The notes: generated from the letters alone by a model not told the origin. A stretch of DNA of 64,000 nucleotides from Streptomyces fodineus (GCF_001735805.1 NZ_CP017248.1:2728001-2792000); one strand, 5' to 3'. Counted from the stretch's first letter, positions 1 to 11,874 are shown. Program-made: numbers and translations.

Positions 1-1
1 A

Positions 2-2230
2 TACGACGACCACGGCAAGATCATCGCGCTGGTCTCCGCCGGGCTCAAGGTGAAGAACGTGACCAGCGAGGTGGACCGTCAGCTGCCGATCATCCTGGCC
101 GCCGGGGCCGGGGCACTGGTGGCGTCGACCGGCGGTACGGCACTGGTGGCCCGGCGGCTGCGGCGGCAGACGCACAGCCTGGCGCCGGACGAGATGACCC
201 GCATGTACGAGCACCACGACACGGTGCTGCACTCGGTGCGGGAGGGCGTGATCATCGTCGGTGACGACGGGCAGCTGCTGCTGGTCAACGACGAGGCCAG
301 GCGGCTGCTGGAGCTGCCCACGGACGCCGAGGGGTGCAAGGTGCTGGAGCTGCCGGGTCTCGATCCGGCGACGGCGGACCTGCTGGCCTCCGGGCGCGAC
401 GCCTCCGACGAGGTGCACTTCGCCGGGGGACGGCTGCTGGCGGTCAACCAGCGGCCCACGGACCGCGTGGGAGGCCCCCGGGGCACCGTGGCCACGCTCC
501 GCGACTGTACCGAGCTCCAGGCCGTCTCCGGCCGGGCCGAGGTGACCCGGGAGCGTCTGGAGCTGCTGTACGACGCGGGTCTGGGCATAGGCAGCAGCCT
601 CGACGTGGTCCGGACGGCGGACGAACTGGCGCGGGTCGCCGTACCCCGTTTCGCCGACTTCGTCACCCTGGACCTGGCCGACGCCGTGCTGCACGGCGAG
701 GAACCGGCTCCCACGGCGACGGACATGCGGCGCGTCGCCGTGAGCGGCATCCGGGACGATCACCCGCTCTACGAGAAGGGCCGGCTGATCGACTTCCTGC
801 CCTCCACCCCGCAGGCCCGCGGCTACCGGGCCGGCCGCTCCGAGCTGGTGAGCGACCTGTCGGCCCTCGACGGCTGGACCGAGCAGGATCCGGAGCGCGC
901 CCGGCAGATCCTTGACTACGGCATCCACTCGCTCATCGCCGCCCCCATCCAGGCCCGCGGCATCGTGCTGGGCATGGCCAACTTCTGGCGTTCCAAACGG
1001 GAGCCCTTCGACGCGGAGGATCTGTCGCTGGCGGAGGAGCTGGTGGCCCGGGCCGCGGTCAGTATCGACAACGCGCGCCGGTACACCCGTGAGCACGCCC
1101 TGGCCGTGACCCTGCAGCGCAGCCTGCTGCCGCGGGCACTGCCCGCGCAGAGCGCCCTCGATGTGGCCTACCGCTATCTCCCCGCCCAGTCGGGCGTGAG
1201 CGGCGACTGGTTCGACGTGATCCCGCTGCCGGGGAGCCGGGTGGCGCTGGCCGTCGGCGACGTGGTCGGTCACGGTCTGCACGCCGCCGCGACGATGGGC
1301 CGGCTGCGGACGGCGGTGCACAACTTCTCCACCCTCGACCTGCCGCCCGACGAGCTGCTCAGCCACCTGGACGACCTGGTCGGCCGTATCGACCAGGACG
1401 AGGCCTGTGCGGAGACGGCGGGCGAGATCGTGGGCGCCACCTGCGTGTACGCGATCTACGACCCGGTGACACGGCGCTGTGTGATGGCGCGTGCCGGGCA
1501 TCTGGCGCCCGCGGTGGTCGCCCCCGACGGCAGCGCGGGCTTCCCCGATCTGCCCGCAGGTCCGCCACTGGGCCTGGGCGGCATGCCGTTCCAGTCGGCC
1601 GAGTTCGAGCTGCCGGAGGGCAGCCAGCTGGTGCTCTACACCGACGGCCTCGTCGAGGACCGCTCGCGCGACCTGGACGTGGGGATGGAACTGCTGCGCC
1701 GGTCGCTGGCGGGGCACCCCGACCGGCCGCCGGAGGAGAGCTGCCGGGCGGTGCTGGAAGATCTGCTGCCCGAGCGTCCCGCGGACGACGTCGCCCTGCT
1801 CATCGCGCGCACCCGGGCGCTGCCGGCCGATCGGGTCGCCGACTGGGACGTACCGCGCGACCCGGCCGCCGTGTCGGGGATGCGCGCGGCCGTCTCCGAG
1901 AAGCTGGCCGAGTGGGGCCTGTCCGAGCTCGGCTTCGGCATGGAACTCGTGCTGAGCGAACTGATCACCAATGCGATCCGCTACGGCTCCGACCCGATCC
2001 ATGTGCGGCTGATCCATGACCGCACGCTGATCTGCGAGGTGGCCGACGGCAGCAGCACCTCACCGCATCTGCGGTACGCGGCGACGACCGACGAGGGCGG
2101 TCGGGGTCTGTTCCTGGTCGCGCAGCTGGCCGAACGCTGGGGCACCCGGTACACACCGCAGGGCAAGGTGATCTGGGCCGAGCTGGCGGTGCCGGACCTC
2201 GGCGAGTTCGGCGACCTCCTCGCGGACTGA
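2..2230 (+). CDS. Sensor protein with PAS, GAF, SpoIIE-type phosphatase and ATPase domains (5' end missing)
   Basis: The frame is open to the left edge, so the gene begins outside the window. The first codons (YDDHGKIIALVSAG) resemble the end of a CitA-like extracellular sensor domain, and a hydrophobic segment (LPIILAAGAGALVAS) follows as a membrane anchor. A PAS domain comes next (HSVREGVIIVGDDGQLLLVN), then a GAF domain, then a PP2C/SpoIIE phosphatase with GDWFD, GDVVGHG and a late DD pair (PADDVALL). It ends in an anti-sigma-factor-like HATPase domain (LSELITNAIRYG and GGRGLFLV). Such proteins dephosphorylate anti-anti-sigma factors in streptomycete stress signalling; the exact partner cannot be read here. 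An internal GTG at 50 is not a convincing start because the sensor-domain homology continues upstream of it. Confidence 0.9.
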   Translation, partial: YDDHGKIIALVSAGLKVKNVTSEVDRQLPIILAAGAGALVASTGGTALVARRLRRQTHSLAPDEMTRMYEHHDTVLHSVREGVIIVGDDGQLLLVNDEARRLLELPTDAEGCKVLELPGLDPATADLLASGRDASDEVHFAGGRLLAVNQRPTDRVGGPRGTVATLRDCTELQAVSGRAEVTRERLELLYDAGLGIGSSLDVVRTADELARVAVPRFADFVTLDLADAVLHGEEPAPTATDMRRVAVSGIRDDHPLYEKGRLIDFLPSTPQARGYRAGRSELVSDLSALDGWTEQDPERARQILDYGIHSLIAAPIQARGIVLGMANFWRSKREPFDAEDLSLAEELVARAAVSIDNARRYTREHALAVTLQRSLLPRALPAQSALDVAYRYLPAQSGVSGDWFDVIPLPGSRVALAVGDVVGHGLHAAATMGRLRTAVHNFSTLDLPPDELLSHLDDLVGRIDQDEACAETAGEIVGATCVYAIYDPVTRRCVMARAGHLAPAVVAPDGSAGFPDLPAGPPLGLGGMPFQSAEFELPEGSQLVLYTDGLVEDRSRDLDVGMELLRRSLAGHPDRPPEESCRAVLEDLLPERPADDVALLIARTRALPADRVADWDVPRDPAAVSGMRAAVSEKLAEWGLSELGFGMELVLSELITNAIRYGSDPIHVRLIHDRTLICEVADGSSTSPHLRYAATTDEGGRGLFLVAQLAERWGTRYTPQGKVIWAELAVPDLGEFGDLLAD

Positions 2231-2292
2231 GCGGGCCGGGCGAAGCGGCCGCGCGGCCTTACGCCGGGCGGCGGACGCGCGAGACAGCACGG

Positions 2293-2470
2293 GATATCTG
2301 GACGACGGGGGATATCCGGACGACGCGGGGGTGTCCGGACGACGCGAGATGCCGGGCCGACGCGTGCCCGGCCGACGCGAGATGCTGGACCGACGCGAGA
2401 TGCCGGGCCGACGCGGGATGCCAGGCCGACGGGGGACGTCCGCACATCGCGGGATGCCCGGACGCGTACG
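2293..2470. repeat. Degenerate ~18-bp tandem repeats
   Basis: Units close to GACGCGAGATGCCGGGCC recur about eight times with small length changes (15-18 bp), just downstream of the phosphatase gene. They lie past the 3' end of the sensor-kinase relic read on the minus strand. No function is evident. Slippage-driven expansion next to the larger 84-bp array is the simplest explanation. Confidence 0.6.
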
Positions 2471-2479
2471 ACGGACCGA

Positions 2480-3260
2480 CCGCCGGAAGCCCGGTGGTGA
2501 ACTCGGTCCGGCCGGGGACGCTGTCCACGCGGACGGCGCCGCCGTGGGCGCGGGTGATCGCAGCCGTCACGGCTTGCCCCCCATCTCGAGCCGCCTTCGC
2601 CGAGGCCCGCACGGGTGCGGCAGCCGTCAGCGCGGATGATCGCCGTCGGCAAAGCCAGCCCCCACCCCGAGCCGCCTCCGCCGAGACCCGCACAAGTACG
2701 GCAGGCGTCAGCGCGCGTGATCGCCGCCGTCACAGCCGCCCCCCATCCCGAGCCGCCTCCGCCGAGACCCGCACCACAGGTACGGCAGGCGTCGGCGCGC
2801 GTGATCGCCGCCGTCACAGCCGCCCCCCATCCCGAGCCGCCTCCGCCGAGACCCGCACCACAGGTACGGCAGGCGTCAGCGCGCGTGATCGCCGCCGTCA
2901 CAGCCGCCCCCCATCCCGAGCCGCCTCCGCCGAGACCCGCACCACAGGTACGGCAGGCGTCAGCGCGCGTGATCGCCGCCGTCACAGCCGCCCCCCATCC
3001 CGAGCCGCCTCCGCCGAGACCCGCACCACAGGTACGGCAGGCGTCAGCGCGCGTGATCGCCGCCGTCACAGCCGCCCCCCATCCCGAGCCGCCTCCGCCG
3101 AGACCCGCACCACAGGTACGGCAGGCGTCGGCGCGGGTGAAGAGGTCGAAGACGTGGGGAGGGCGTCGTGCGGGATGCCGGGGCCGTCGTCGCGGGCACT
3201 GAGGGTGTGGGAGCCGGCGGCGGTCCCGACGGGGACAGGGAGGACACCGTCTGCCTCGGT
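2480..3260 (-). pseudogene. Relic of a sensor histidine kinase ATPase domain, internally amplified
   Basis: Read on the minus strand, three pieces of one HATPase_c domain appear in order but in different frames. Near 3200-3155 is the G1 box ARDDGPGIPHDAL. After a one-base frameshift near 3150 comes VFDLFTRADACRT, followed by a glycine-rich lid-like stretch (GLGGGGSGWG). Near 2570-2490, after a second frameshift, is the usual kinase ending AVTAAITRAHGGAVRVDSVPG and then RTEFTTGLP. Between them the segment from TRADACRT to VTAAI is repeated several times. No dimerisation/phosphoacceptor domain is present, so this is a broken remnant. It is not obviously part of the neighbouring phosphatase or aconitase units. 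Confidence 0.65.
2544..3140. repeat. 84-bp tandem repeat array
   Basis: Five near-identical 84-bp units start at 2707, 2791, 2875, 2959 and 3043, and the start of a sixth is at 3127. Differences between the clean units are single bases (for example GTCA versus GTCG at the unit start). Two more diverged copies precede them at about 2544 and 2626. The period is 28 codons, so several frames stay open through the array. Each unit encodes, on the minus strand, a piece of a histidine-kinase ATP-binding domain. Confidence 0.9.
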
Positions 3261-3425
3261 CGTGGCGCGTCGCCCCTGAGCGTGGGCTGCGTCGTCGGGC
3301 GGGGACGCCGGTGAGGGTGGCGCGCTGGGCCGCGGTGAGCGGGAGGGGGGGTGTCGTCCCTGCGAGCGGACTGCGGCGGCGAGATGCGGCTGGGCCGGTG
3401 GGCGTGACCAGCCGCGGACGGCGAA

Positions 3426-3457
3426 GGGCCGCACCCCCGCCGGCGGGGGTGCGGCCC
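3426..3457 (-). terminator. Terminator hairpin after acnA
   Basis: A perfect 16-bp inverted repeat (arm GGGCCGCACCCCCGCC) lies 21 bp beyond the acnA stop. There is no T tract, which is normal for streptomycete terminators. Confidence 0.75.
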
Positions 3458-3478
3458 TGAACCGCTGTGCTGTGCCGC

Positions 3479-6283
<2,805 letters not shown>

Positions 6284-6324
6284 GGTAACCCTTAGTGGGT
6301 GGTGGCTGCGGTGCGCCTGGCAGA

Positions 6325-6342
6325 TATCTCGATGTCGAGATA
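6325..6342. promoter_or_regulatory. Perfect palindromic operator TATCTCGATGTCGAGATA
   Basis: This is an 8-bp inverted repeat with a 2-bp centre between divergent acnA and the HTH-MurA gene, about 130 bp upstream of the acnA start. The half-site TATCTC recurs beside the HTH-MurA start. It is very likely a protein-binding site; the binder is unknown. Confidence 0.6.
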
Positions 6343-6551
6343 ACTCTAATACATGGCCGCCGGATGGTCATGCCCGAACCGCGCCGGGTGCGACCGGCCG
6401 CCTTCGAGAAGTCCGCCTTCTTCGCTCATCAGTACGCCAAACGGGGGTAATCGGACGTAGAGTCCGTCTGCCGTCGACATTCCGGACAAACCGGTATAGT
6501 TGCTGGTCAACTGACGTGCCGTCACCCGAATGGCCCCCCTGTCGGGGTGCC

Positions 6552-6567
6552 ATCTCATATCTGAGAT
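6552..6567. promoter_or_regulatory. Second TATCTC-type inverted repeat next to the HTH-MurA start
   Basis: ATCTCA-TATC-TGAGAT lies 12 bp before the ATG at 6580. It shares the ATCTC/GAGAT half-site with the perfect palindrome at 6325-6342. The position suggests an operator for the downstream gene, possibly bound by its own helix-turn-helix. Confidence 0.5.
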
Positions 6568-6579
6568 AACCTCAACCCC

Positions 6580-8109
6580 ATGGCAGACGACTACCTCGTA
6601 CGCATCGGCAAGCTCATCCGTGACGCCCGGCAACACCGGGGCTGGACCCAGACGCAGCTCGCGGAGGCGCTCGGCACCAGCCAGAGCGCGGTCAACCGCA
6701 TCGAGCGCGGGAACCAGAACATCAGCCTTGAGATGATTGCCCGTATCGGTGAAGCCCTGGACAGCGAGATCGTGTCGCTGGGGTATGCGGGTCCGATGCA
6801 TCTGCGAGTGGTCGGCGGCCGTCGGCTGTCGGGCGCCATCGACGTGAAGACCAGCAAGAACGCGTGCGTCGCCCTGCTGTGCGCCTCGCTGCTGAACAAG
6901 GGGCGCACCGTGCTGCGCCGGGTGGCTCGCATCGAGGAGGTGTACCGCCTGCTGGAGGTGCTCAACTCCATCGGCGTGCGCACCCGCTGGATCAACGACG
7001 GCGTCGACCTGGAGCTGGTGCCGCCGGCCATGCTGGAGATGGCGGCGATCGACGCGGAGGCCGCCGTACGCACCCGCTCGATCATCATGTTCTTCGGCCC
7101 GCTGCTGCACCGCATGGACCACTTCAAGCTGCCGTACGCCGGCGGCTGCGACCTCGGCACGCGGACCATCGAGCCGCACATGATCGCGCTGCGCCGGTTC
7201 GGCCTGGACATCGCGGCCACCGAGGGCCAGTACCACGCGCAGGTCGACCGCACCGTACGCCCCGACCGCCCGATCGTGCTGACCGAGCGCGGCGACACCG
7301 TGACCGAGAACGCGCTGCTGGCCGCCGCCCGGCACGACGGCGTGACGGTCATCCGCAACGCCTCCTCCAACTACATGGTCCAGGACCTGTGCTTCTTCCT
7401 GGAGGCCCTCGGCGTCAAGGTCGAGGGCATCGGCACCACCACGCTCACCGTGCACGGCGTGCCGAACATCGACGTCGACGTGGACTACTCCCCCTCCGAG
7501 GACCCGGTCGAGGCGATGAGCCTGCTGGCCGCCGCCGTGGTGACCGAGTCCGAACTGACCGTGCGTCGCGTCCCCATCGAGTTCCTGGAGATCGAGCTGG
7601 CGGTCCTGGAGGAGATGGGCCTCGACCACGACCGGTCGCCCGAGTACTTCGCGGACAACGGCCGCACCCGTCTGGTCGACCTGACCGTCCGCCCCTCCAA
7701 GCTCGAAGCCCCGATCGACAAGATCCACCCCATGCCCTTCCCGGGCCTGAACATCGACAACGTCCCGTTCTTCGCGGCGATCGCGGCGGTCGCGCAGGGC
7801 AAGACCCTCATCCACGACTGGGTCTACGACAACCGCGCGATCTACCTCACCGACCTCAACCGCCTCGGCGGCCGCCTCCAGCTCCTCGACCCGCACCGGG
7901 TCCTGGTCGAGGGCCCGACCCGCTGGCGCGCCGCCGAGATGATGTGCCCGCCGGCCCTGCGCCCCGCCGTGGTCGTCCTGCTGGCGATGATGGCGGCCGA
8001 GGGCACGTCGGTGCTGCGCAACGTGTACGTCATCAACCGGGGTTACGAGGATCTCGCCGAGCGCCTGAACTCGGTCGGGGCGCAGATCGAGATCTTCCGG
8101 GACATCTGA
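6580..8109 (+). CDS. MurA-family enolpyruvyl transferase with N-terminal XRE-type helix-turn-helix
   Basis: The 509-residue product has an XRE-type helix-turn-helix at about residues 8-60 (WTQTQLAEALGTSQSAVNRIERG). A full MurA/EPSP-synthase fold follows. MurA transfers enolpyruvate from PEP to UDP-GlcNAc, the first committed step of peptidoglycan synthesis. The catalytic features are kept: K93-N94 in KTSKNA and Cys190 in YAGGCDLGTR, equivalent to Cys115 of E. coli MurA. The protein is longer than plain MurA (about 420 aa) by the DNA-binding domain. It may be a second MurA (the MurA2 next to acnA in Streptomyces) or a regulator that kept the fold. No good Shine-Dalgarno is seen before the ATG, so the message may be leaderless or weakly translated. 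Confidence 0.85.
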   Translation: MADDYLVRIGKLIRDARQHRGWTQTQLAEALGTSQSAVNRIERGNQNISLEMIARIGEALDSEIVSLGYAGPMHLRVVGGRRLSGAIDVKTSKNACVALLCASLLNKGRTVLRRVARIEEVYRLLEVLNSIGVRTRWINDGVDLELVPPAMLEMAAIDAEAAVRTRSIIMFFGPLLHRMDHFKLPYAGGCDLGTRTIEPHMIALRRFGLDIAATEGQYHAQVDRTVRPDRPIVLTERGDTVTENALLAAARHDGVTVIRNASSNYMVQDLCFFLEALGVKVEGIGTTTLTVHGVPNIDVDVDYSPSEDPVEAMSLLAAAVVTESELTVRRVPIEFLEIELAVLEEMGLDHDRSPEYFADNGRTRLVDLTVRPSKLEAPIDKIHPMPFPGLNIDNVPFFAAIAAVAQGKTLIHDWVYDNRAIYLTDLNRLGGRLQLLDPHRVLVEGPTRWRAAEMMCPPALRPAVVVLLAMMAAEGTSVLRNVYVINRGYEDLAERLNSVGAQIEIFRDI

Positions 8110-8290
8110 AGGTTCAGACGCCTCTGGGACTTTTCTGGGACTTCTGGCCGGGCGTGCACGCTTTCGAGTAACACGCACTCCACACGCTGCGTCATCCAAA
8201 ACGTGGCAGCCCGGAGGAGTCACAGGAAAGCCCAGGTCAGAGCCGCTCGGGGCAACTGTTGGCCAATGCTTTACGGAGCGCAACCATGCG

Positions 8291-9631
8291 TCACTGTATG
8301 GCCAAAGGCCGGAGCGTTTCCTCTCCGATGCGGGCACGCAGCCCCGGGGCCGTGATGCCGAGGCCGGGCTCGGGAGCGAGGCACAGCACGCCGACCTTGC
8401 CGATGTGCTGATTGAGCTGGACCAGCCGGGTCGCCTCGGCCACCTCGGCCAGCGGATACACACGGGAGACGACTGGGGCGATCTTCCCCTGGCCGAAGAG
8501 GCGGGCGCACTCGGTCATCTCCTGGAGGTTGGCGATGTGGCTGCCGATGATCCGCTTGAGCCTCATCCACAGGTACCGGTTGTCGAAGGAGTGGTGGTAG
8601 CCGGTACTCGACCCGCAGGTGACCACTGCTCCGCCGCGCCGGACGACGAACACCGAGATTCCGAACGTGGCTCGCCCCACATGTTCGAAGACGATGTGCG
8701 GGTCCTCCCCCACCTCGCGACGGATGATCGCCCCCAGCCGTCTGCCGGCCTTGACCGCCTGCTCCGGGTCCTCACCCGGATCGTCCCCGAGACCGATCTC
8801 CTCACGGTTGATCACCACATCGCAGCCGAGCTTCCGGGCGATCTGGGCCTTCCGTTCCGAGCCCACCACTCCCACCGCTGTACCGCCGCCGTTCTTCACC
8901 AACTGGACCGCGTACGAACCCAGGCCGCCGGAGGCTCCCCAGATGAGCACGATGTCGCCCTGCTTCATCCGGGCACCACGGTCACCGACCAGCATCCGGT
9001 ACGCCGTTCCCCCGCACACGGGGATGCTCGCGGCCTCCTCCCAGCTCAAGTGAGCCGGTTTGGGGACGAGTTGGCTGGCACGAGCCACGGCGTAGTGGGC
9101 GAGTCCCCCGTAGTTCGTCTCGAACCCCCAGGCCAGCTGGGCCTCGCTCAGCATCCCGTCCGACTGGGTGGCGGCCTCCTGGTCGTCGACGTACGCCGGG
9201 CTCACGATGACGTGGTCGCCGACGCGCCAACGCCGGACGCCGCTGCCCACGCGGACGACCACGCCGGCCGCGTCGGACCCGAGGACGTGGAAGGGCTGGT
9301 CATGCCGGGTGGCCCAACCGCCCTGCTTGGCGTAGGAGCGCAGGAAGCGGAACGTGGACAGCGGCTCGAACTTCGCCGACCAGACGGTGTTGTAATTGAC
9401 CGAACTGGCCATCACGGCGAGGACGACCTCGTCGGGCGCGAGCTCGGGCATCCGGACCGCACCGACATGAAGAGTGCGGCGGACGTCCTTGTCACCGATG
9501 TCACCGCTGTCGCCGAAAACGCCCTCGTCCTCGACACGGAGGTGGGCTGCGGTGAAGTGCGAGGGCAGTGGGGCGCGTTCGATCTCCTCGGGCGACGCCC
9601 CGGACAGCACGGTCTTGGTCAGGTCGTCCAT
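8291..9631 (-). CDS. ccr: Crotonyl-CoA carboxylase/reductase
   Basis: The enzyme reductively carboxylates 2-enoyl-CoA esters with NADPH and CO2, giving alkylmalonyl-CoA extender units for polyketide synthases. The 446-residue product has the typical length, the substrate-pocket motif GFETNYGG, the NADPH-binding GASGGLGSYAVQL and the late DNRYLWMRLKRIIGSH signature. The ATG at 9631 has GGGAG 8 bp upstream. It is the first gene of the biosynthetic region and converges with the MurA-like gene. The natural partner is the acyltransferase with an unusual VPGH motif in the PKS protein at 51241-56829. Whether the product is ethylmalonyl-CoA or a longer or branched homologue cannot be decided by reading. 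Confidence 0.9.
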   Translation of the reverse strand: MDDLTKTVLSGASPEEIERAPLPSHFTAAHLRVEDEGVFGDSGDIGDKDVRRTLHVGAVRMPELAPDEVVLAVMASSVNYNTVWSAKFEPLSTFRFLRSYAKQGGWATRHDQPFHVLGSDAAGVVVRVGSGVRRWRVGDHVIVSPAYVDDQEAATQSDGMLSEAQLAWGFETNYGGLAHYAVARASQLVPKPAHLSWEEAASIPVCGGTAYRMLVGDRGARMKQGDIVLIWGASGGLGSYAVQLVKNGGGTAVGVVGSERKAQIARKLGCDVVINREEIGLGDDPGEDPEQAVKAGRRLGAIIRREVGEDPHIVFEHVGRATFGISVFVVRRGGAVVTCGSSTGYHHSFDNRYLWMRLKRIIGSHIANLQEMTECARLFGQGKIAPVVSRVYPLAEVAEATRLVQLNQHIGKVGVLCLAPEPGLGITAPGLRARIGEETLRPLAIQ

Positions 9632-9904
9632 CAATGACTCCCGTGGTTGGCTTTGGAGAGGCATGCCGGCAGCACCGGCGTCGGGGGCGCGCAGGTGGAC
9701 GTTCGACGACGGGTACGCCCCTGTCGGCGTGGTGCTCGGGTACGGTCCGCCGCGCATCCGCGGACGAAGTGCGACGCAGGGGTTTCGCTGCGGCCGACGC
9801 GCCATGCCCGCCGTCACCCCGCTCGGCGCGGATGCGTCCTCATACAACCGCTTTTTGGCCGCCGACTCCATCTCCGCGGTCCCTGTGGCTCCCGTTCGCT
9901 TAGG

Positions 9905-10097
9905 GCTGTCCTGCTGACGGGACAGGACGCGTTCGGCAGTCGAGTGCCTCGCTGCGGCATCGGCCTTGTCTTGACCGGCTGATCCACCTCCCTGACGGTG
10001 GAGGTGACGTGACGAGGTGAGGGGCACGGTGGGATGAGAGGCAGCGACGTGGGACACGCCAGCACGGACACGGACGTGGTGGTCGCCGGCGCCGGGC
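9905..10097. repeat. Promoter/5'-end direct repeat, copy 1
   Basis: About 190 bp covering the upstream region and first ~20 codons of the FAD monooxygenase gene. It is repeated with scattered changes at 11613-11803. The shared core includes TGCCTCGCTGCGGCATCGG, TTGACCGGCTGATCCACCTCC and GACGTGGGACACG. It contains a small inverted repeat (CCACC-n8-GGTGG, 9984-10001) that is also kept in copy 2 and may be an operator. Confidence 0.85.
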
Positions 10098-11599
10098 CGA
10101 CGGGCCTGATGCTTGCGTGCGAACTGCGCCTGGCGGGCGTCGAGGTGATGGTGGTCGAACAGCTCGCCGAGCGGACGGGCGAGTCGCGAGCCGGCGGGAT
10201 GCACTCCCGCACCCTGGAGGTGCTGGACCAGCGCGGCGTCCTGGACCGCTTCCTCGCGGCCGGCCACCTGACACCCGTGGGCCACTTCTCCGGTCTCTGG
10301 CTGGACTTCGACGACTTCGAGTCCAGACACCCCCTCCCGCTGATGATCCTGCAGTCCACCATCGAGCGGCTGCTGGAGGAGTGGGCTGCCGAGCTCGGCG
10401 TACGGGTCCGCTGGTCGTCCGAGGTGAGCGGGGTCCGCCAGGACGAGGCCGGCGTGGCGGTCGAGCTGCGTACGACGAAGGCGGCACCGGCGACGCTGCG
10501 GGCCCGCTACCTCGTGGGCTGCGACGGCGGCCGCAGCACCGTGCGCAGGCTGTCGGGCATCGACTTCCCCGGCACTCCGGCGACGATGACCGCTCTGCTC
10601 GGAGACGTCGTACTCCCGGGCCTGCCCGAGGAGTTCATCTTCATGCGGCGCTGTCCGGGCGGCCACTTCTCGGCCCTCTCCCTGGAGCCGGGCTGGCACC
10701 GGGTGATCACATCCGAGTACGACCGTGTTGCGGGCCGGGACGACTCCGTGACGTTCGAGCAGCTCCGGGAGTCGCTGATCAGGCTCGCGGGCACCGACTA
10801 CGGCATGCACAGCCCCAGGTGGGTCTCCCGGTTCAGCGACACCGCCAGGCAGGCGGCCAAGTACCGGGACGGCCGGGTGCTGCTCGCCGGCGACGCGGCG
10901 CACATCCACTTCCCGGCCGGCGGGCAAGGGCTGAACATCGGCGTGCAGGACGCGGTCAACCTGGGCTGGAAGCTCGCCTCGGTGGTGCGCGGCCAGGCGC
11001 CGGAGAGCCTGCTGGACAGCTACCACGCCGAGCGCCACCCCGTCGGTGAGCGCCTCCTGCACAACACCCGGGCGCAGTCGGCCCTGGCCCGCCCCGGCGC
11101 CGATATGGACGCACTGCGCGAGGTGTTCGGCTCGGTCATGGCGTTCGATGACGTCAACCGGTACCTGCGCGGCATGATCACCGCACTGGACATCCGGTAC
11201 CCGGTCGACGGCGACCACCCGCTGGGGGACGCCGGGTCCCCGACGCCGACCTCAAGACGCCCGACGGTGCCACCCGCGTCTACGAACTGCTGCACGCCGC
11301 CCGCCCCGTTCTGCTCGACCTGCGCGGCAGCGCCGAGGTGGCGGCGACCGCCGGGAACTGGGCCGACCGCGTCGACTTCGTCGAGGCACGGAGCGAGGAC
11401 GACCACTGGACCGCCCCGGTCATGGGCGAGATCGCCGCTCCCACCGCGCTCCTCGTCCGCCCCGACGGCCACGTCGCCTGGGCCACCTCCGCCCGCACGC
11501 CCGACACCTCCGCCCTCCGGGCCGCCCTCACCACGTGGTTCGGCCCGGCCCTGCCTCGGTGAGGCACCGCCGGAGACAGGCGGTTCACCGCTGTCCTGA
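10034..11599 (+). CDS. FAD-dependent aromatic-type monooxygenase, C-terminal frameshift
   Basis: A PHBH-family flavin monooxygenase. It has the FAD motif GAGPTGLMLACEL near residue 18, the DG motif (YLVGCDGGRSTVR) and the GDAAHIHFPAGGQGLNIGVQDAVNLGWKL signature near residue 290. Such enzymes hydroxylate polyketide or aromatic substrates with NAD(P)H and O2. From about 11222 the frame turns nonsensical (SPTPTSRRPTVPP), while the next frame continues the expected C-terminal thioredoxin-like domain (RRVPDADLKTPDG, ARPVLLDLRG) to a stop at 11562. A run of five G at 11224-11228, where six would keep the frame, is the likely site. Either the gene is broken or a base was miscalled. The promoter and 5' end are duplicated downstream. 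Confidence 0.8.
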   Translation: MRGSDVGHASTDTDVVVAGAGPTGLMLACELRLAGVEVMVVEQLAERTGESRAGGMHSRTLEVLDQRGVLDRFLAAGHLTPVGHFSGLWLDFDDFESRHPLPLMILQSTIERLLEEWAAELGVRVRWSSEVSGVRQDEAGVAVELRTTKAAPATLRARYLVGCDGGRSTVRRLSGIDFPGTPATMTALLGDVVLPGLPEEFIFMRRCPGGHFSALSLEPGWHRVITSEYDRVAGRDDSVTFEQLRESLIRLAGTDYGMHSPRWVSRFSDTARQAAKYRDGRVLLAGDAAHIHFPAGGQGLNIGVQDAVNLGWKLASVVRGQAPESLLDSYHAERHPVGERLLHNTRAQSALARPGADMDALREVFGSVMAFDDVNRYLRGMITALDIRYPVDGDHPLGDAGSPTPTSRRPTVPPASTNCCTPPAPFCSTCAAAPRWRRPPGTGPTASTSSRHGARTTTGPPRSWARSPLPPRSSSAPTATSPGPPPPARPTPPPSGPPSPRGSARPCLGEAPPETGGSPLS

Positions 11600-11612
11600 C
11601 AACCGGTTCACC

Positions 11613-11803
11613 GCTGTCCTGCCGGCGGGACGAAGCACGTACGGCAGCGGCGTGCCTCGCTGCGGCATCGGTGTTGTCTTGACCGGCTGATCCACCTCCG
11701 TGAAGGTGGAGACGATGTGACGAGCTGAGAAGCGCGGCGGGATGGCCGACAGCGACGTGGGACACGTCGGCATCGACACGCACGTGGTGGCCGCGGGCGC
11801 CAG
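11613..11803. repeat. Promoter/5'-end direct repeat, copy 2, with relic of a second monooxygenase start
   Basis: Copy of 9905-10097. Inside it an ATG at 11742 opens MADSDVGHVGIDTHVVAAGA, matching MRGSDVGHASTDTDVVVAGA of the upstream monooxygenase, but homology stops where the FAD motif should begin. It looks like the stump of a duplicated monooxygenase gene. Just upstream, the 18-bp string CGGTTCACCGCTGTCCTG occurs twice (11581 and 11604). Confidence 0.8.
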
Positions 11804-11874
11804 GCGGGATCGCCCTCACCGCAGAGCCGCTTCGCTCGCCGCCCATCGGCAGTGACAGGAAAGGATGCCACCCC

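Noticed and set aside
2544..3140. CRISPR array
   Set aside because: Units are contiguous 84-bp tandem copies with no spacers, and no cas genes are nearby.
8110..8290. Small gene between the MurA-like and Ccr genes
   Set aside because: Only convergent 3' sequence with no start, RBS and coding pattern together.
6346..8463. A 705-codon minus-strand frame opposite the MurA-like gene
   Set aside because: It is antisense to a well-supported gene and shows no recognisable domain.
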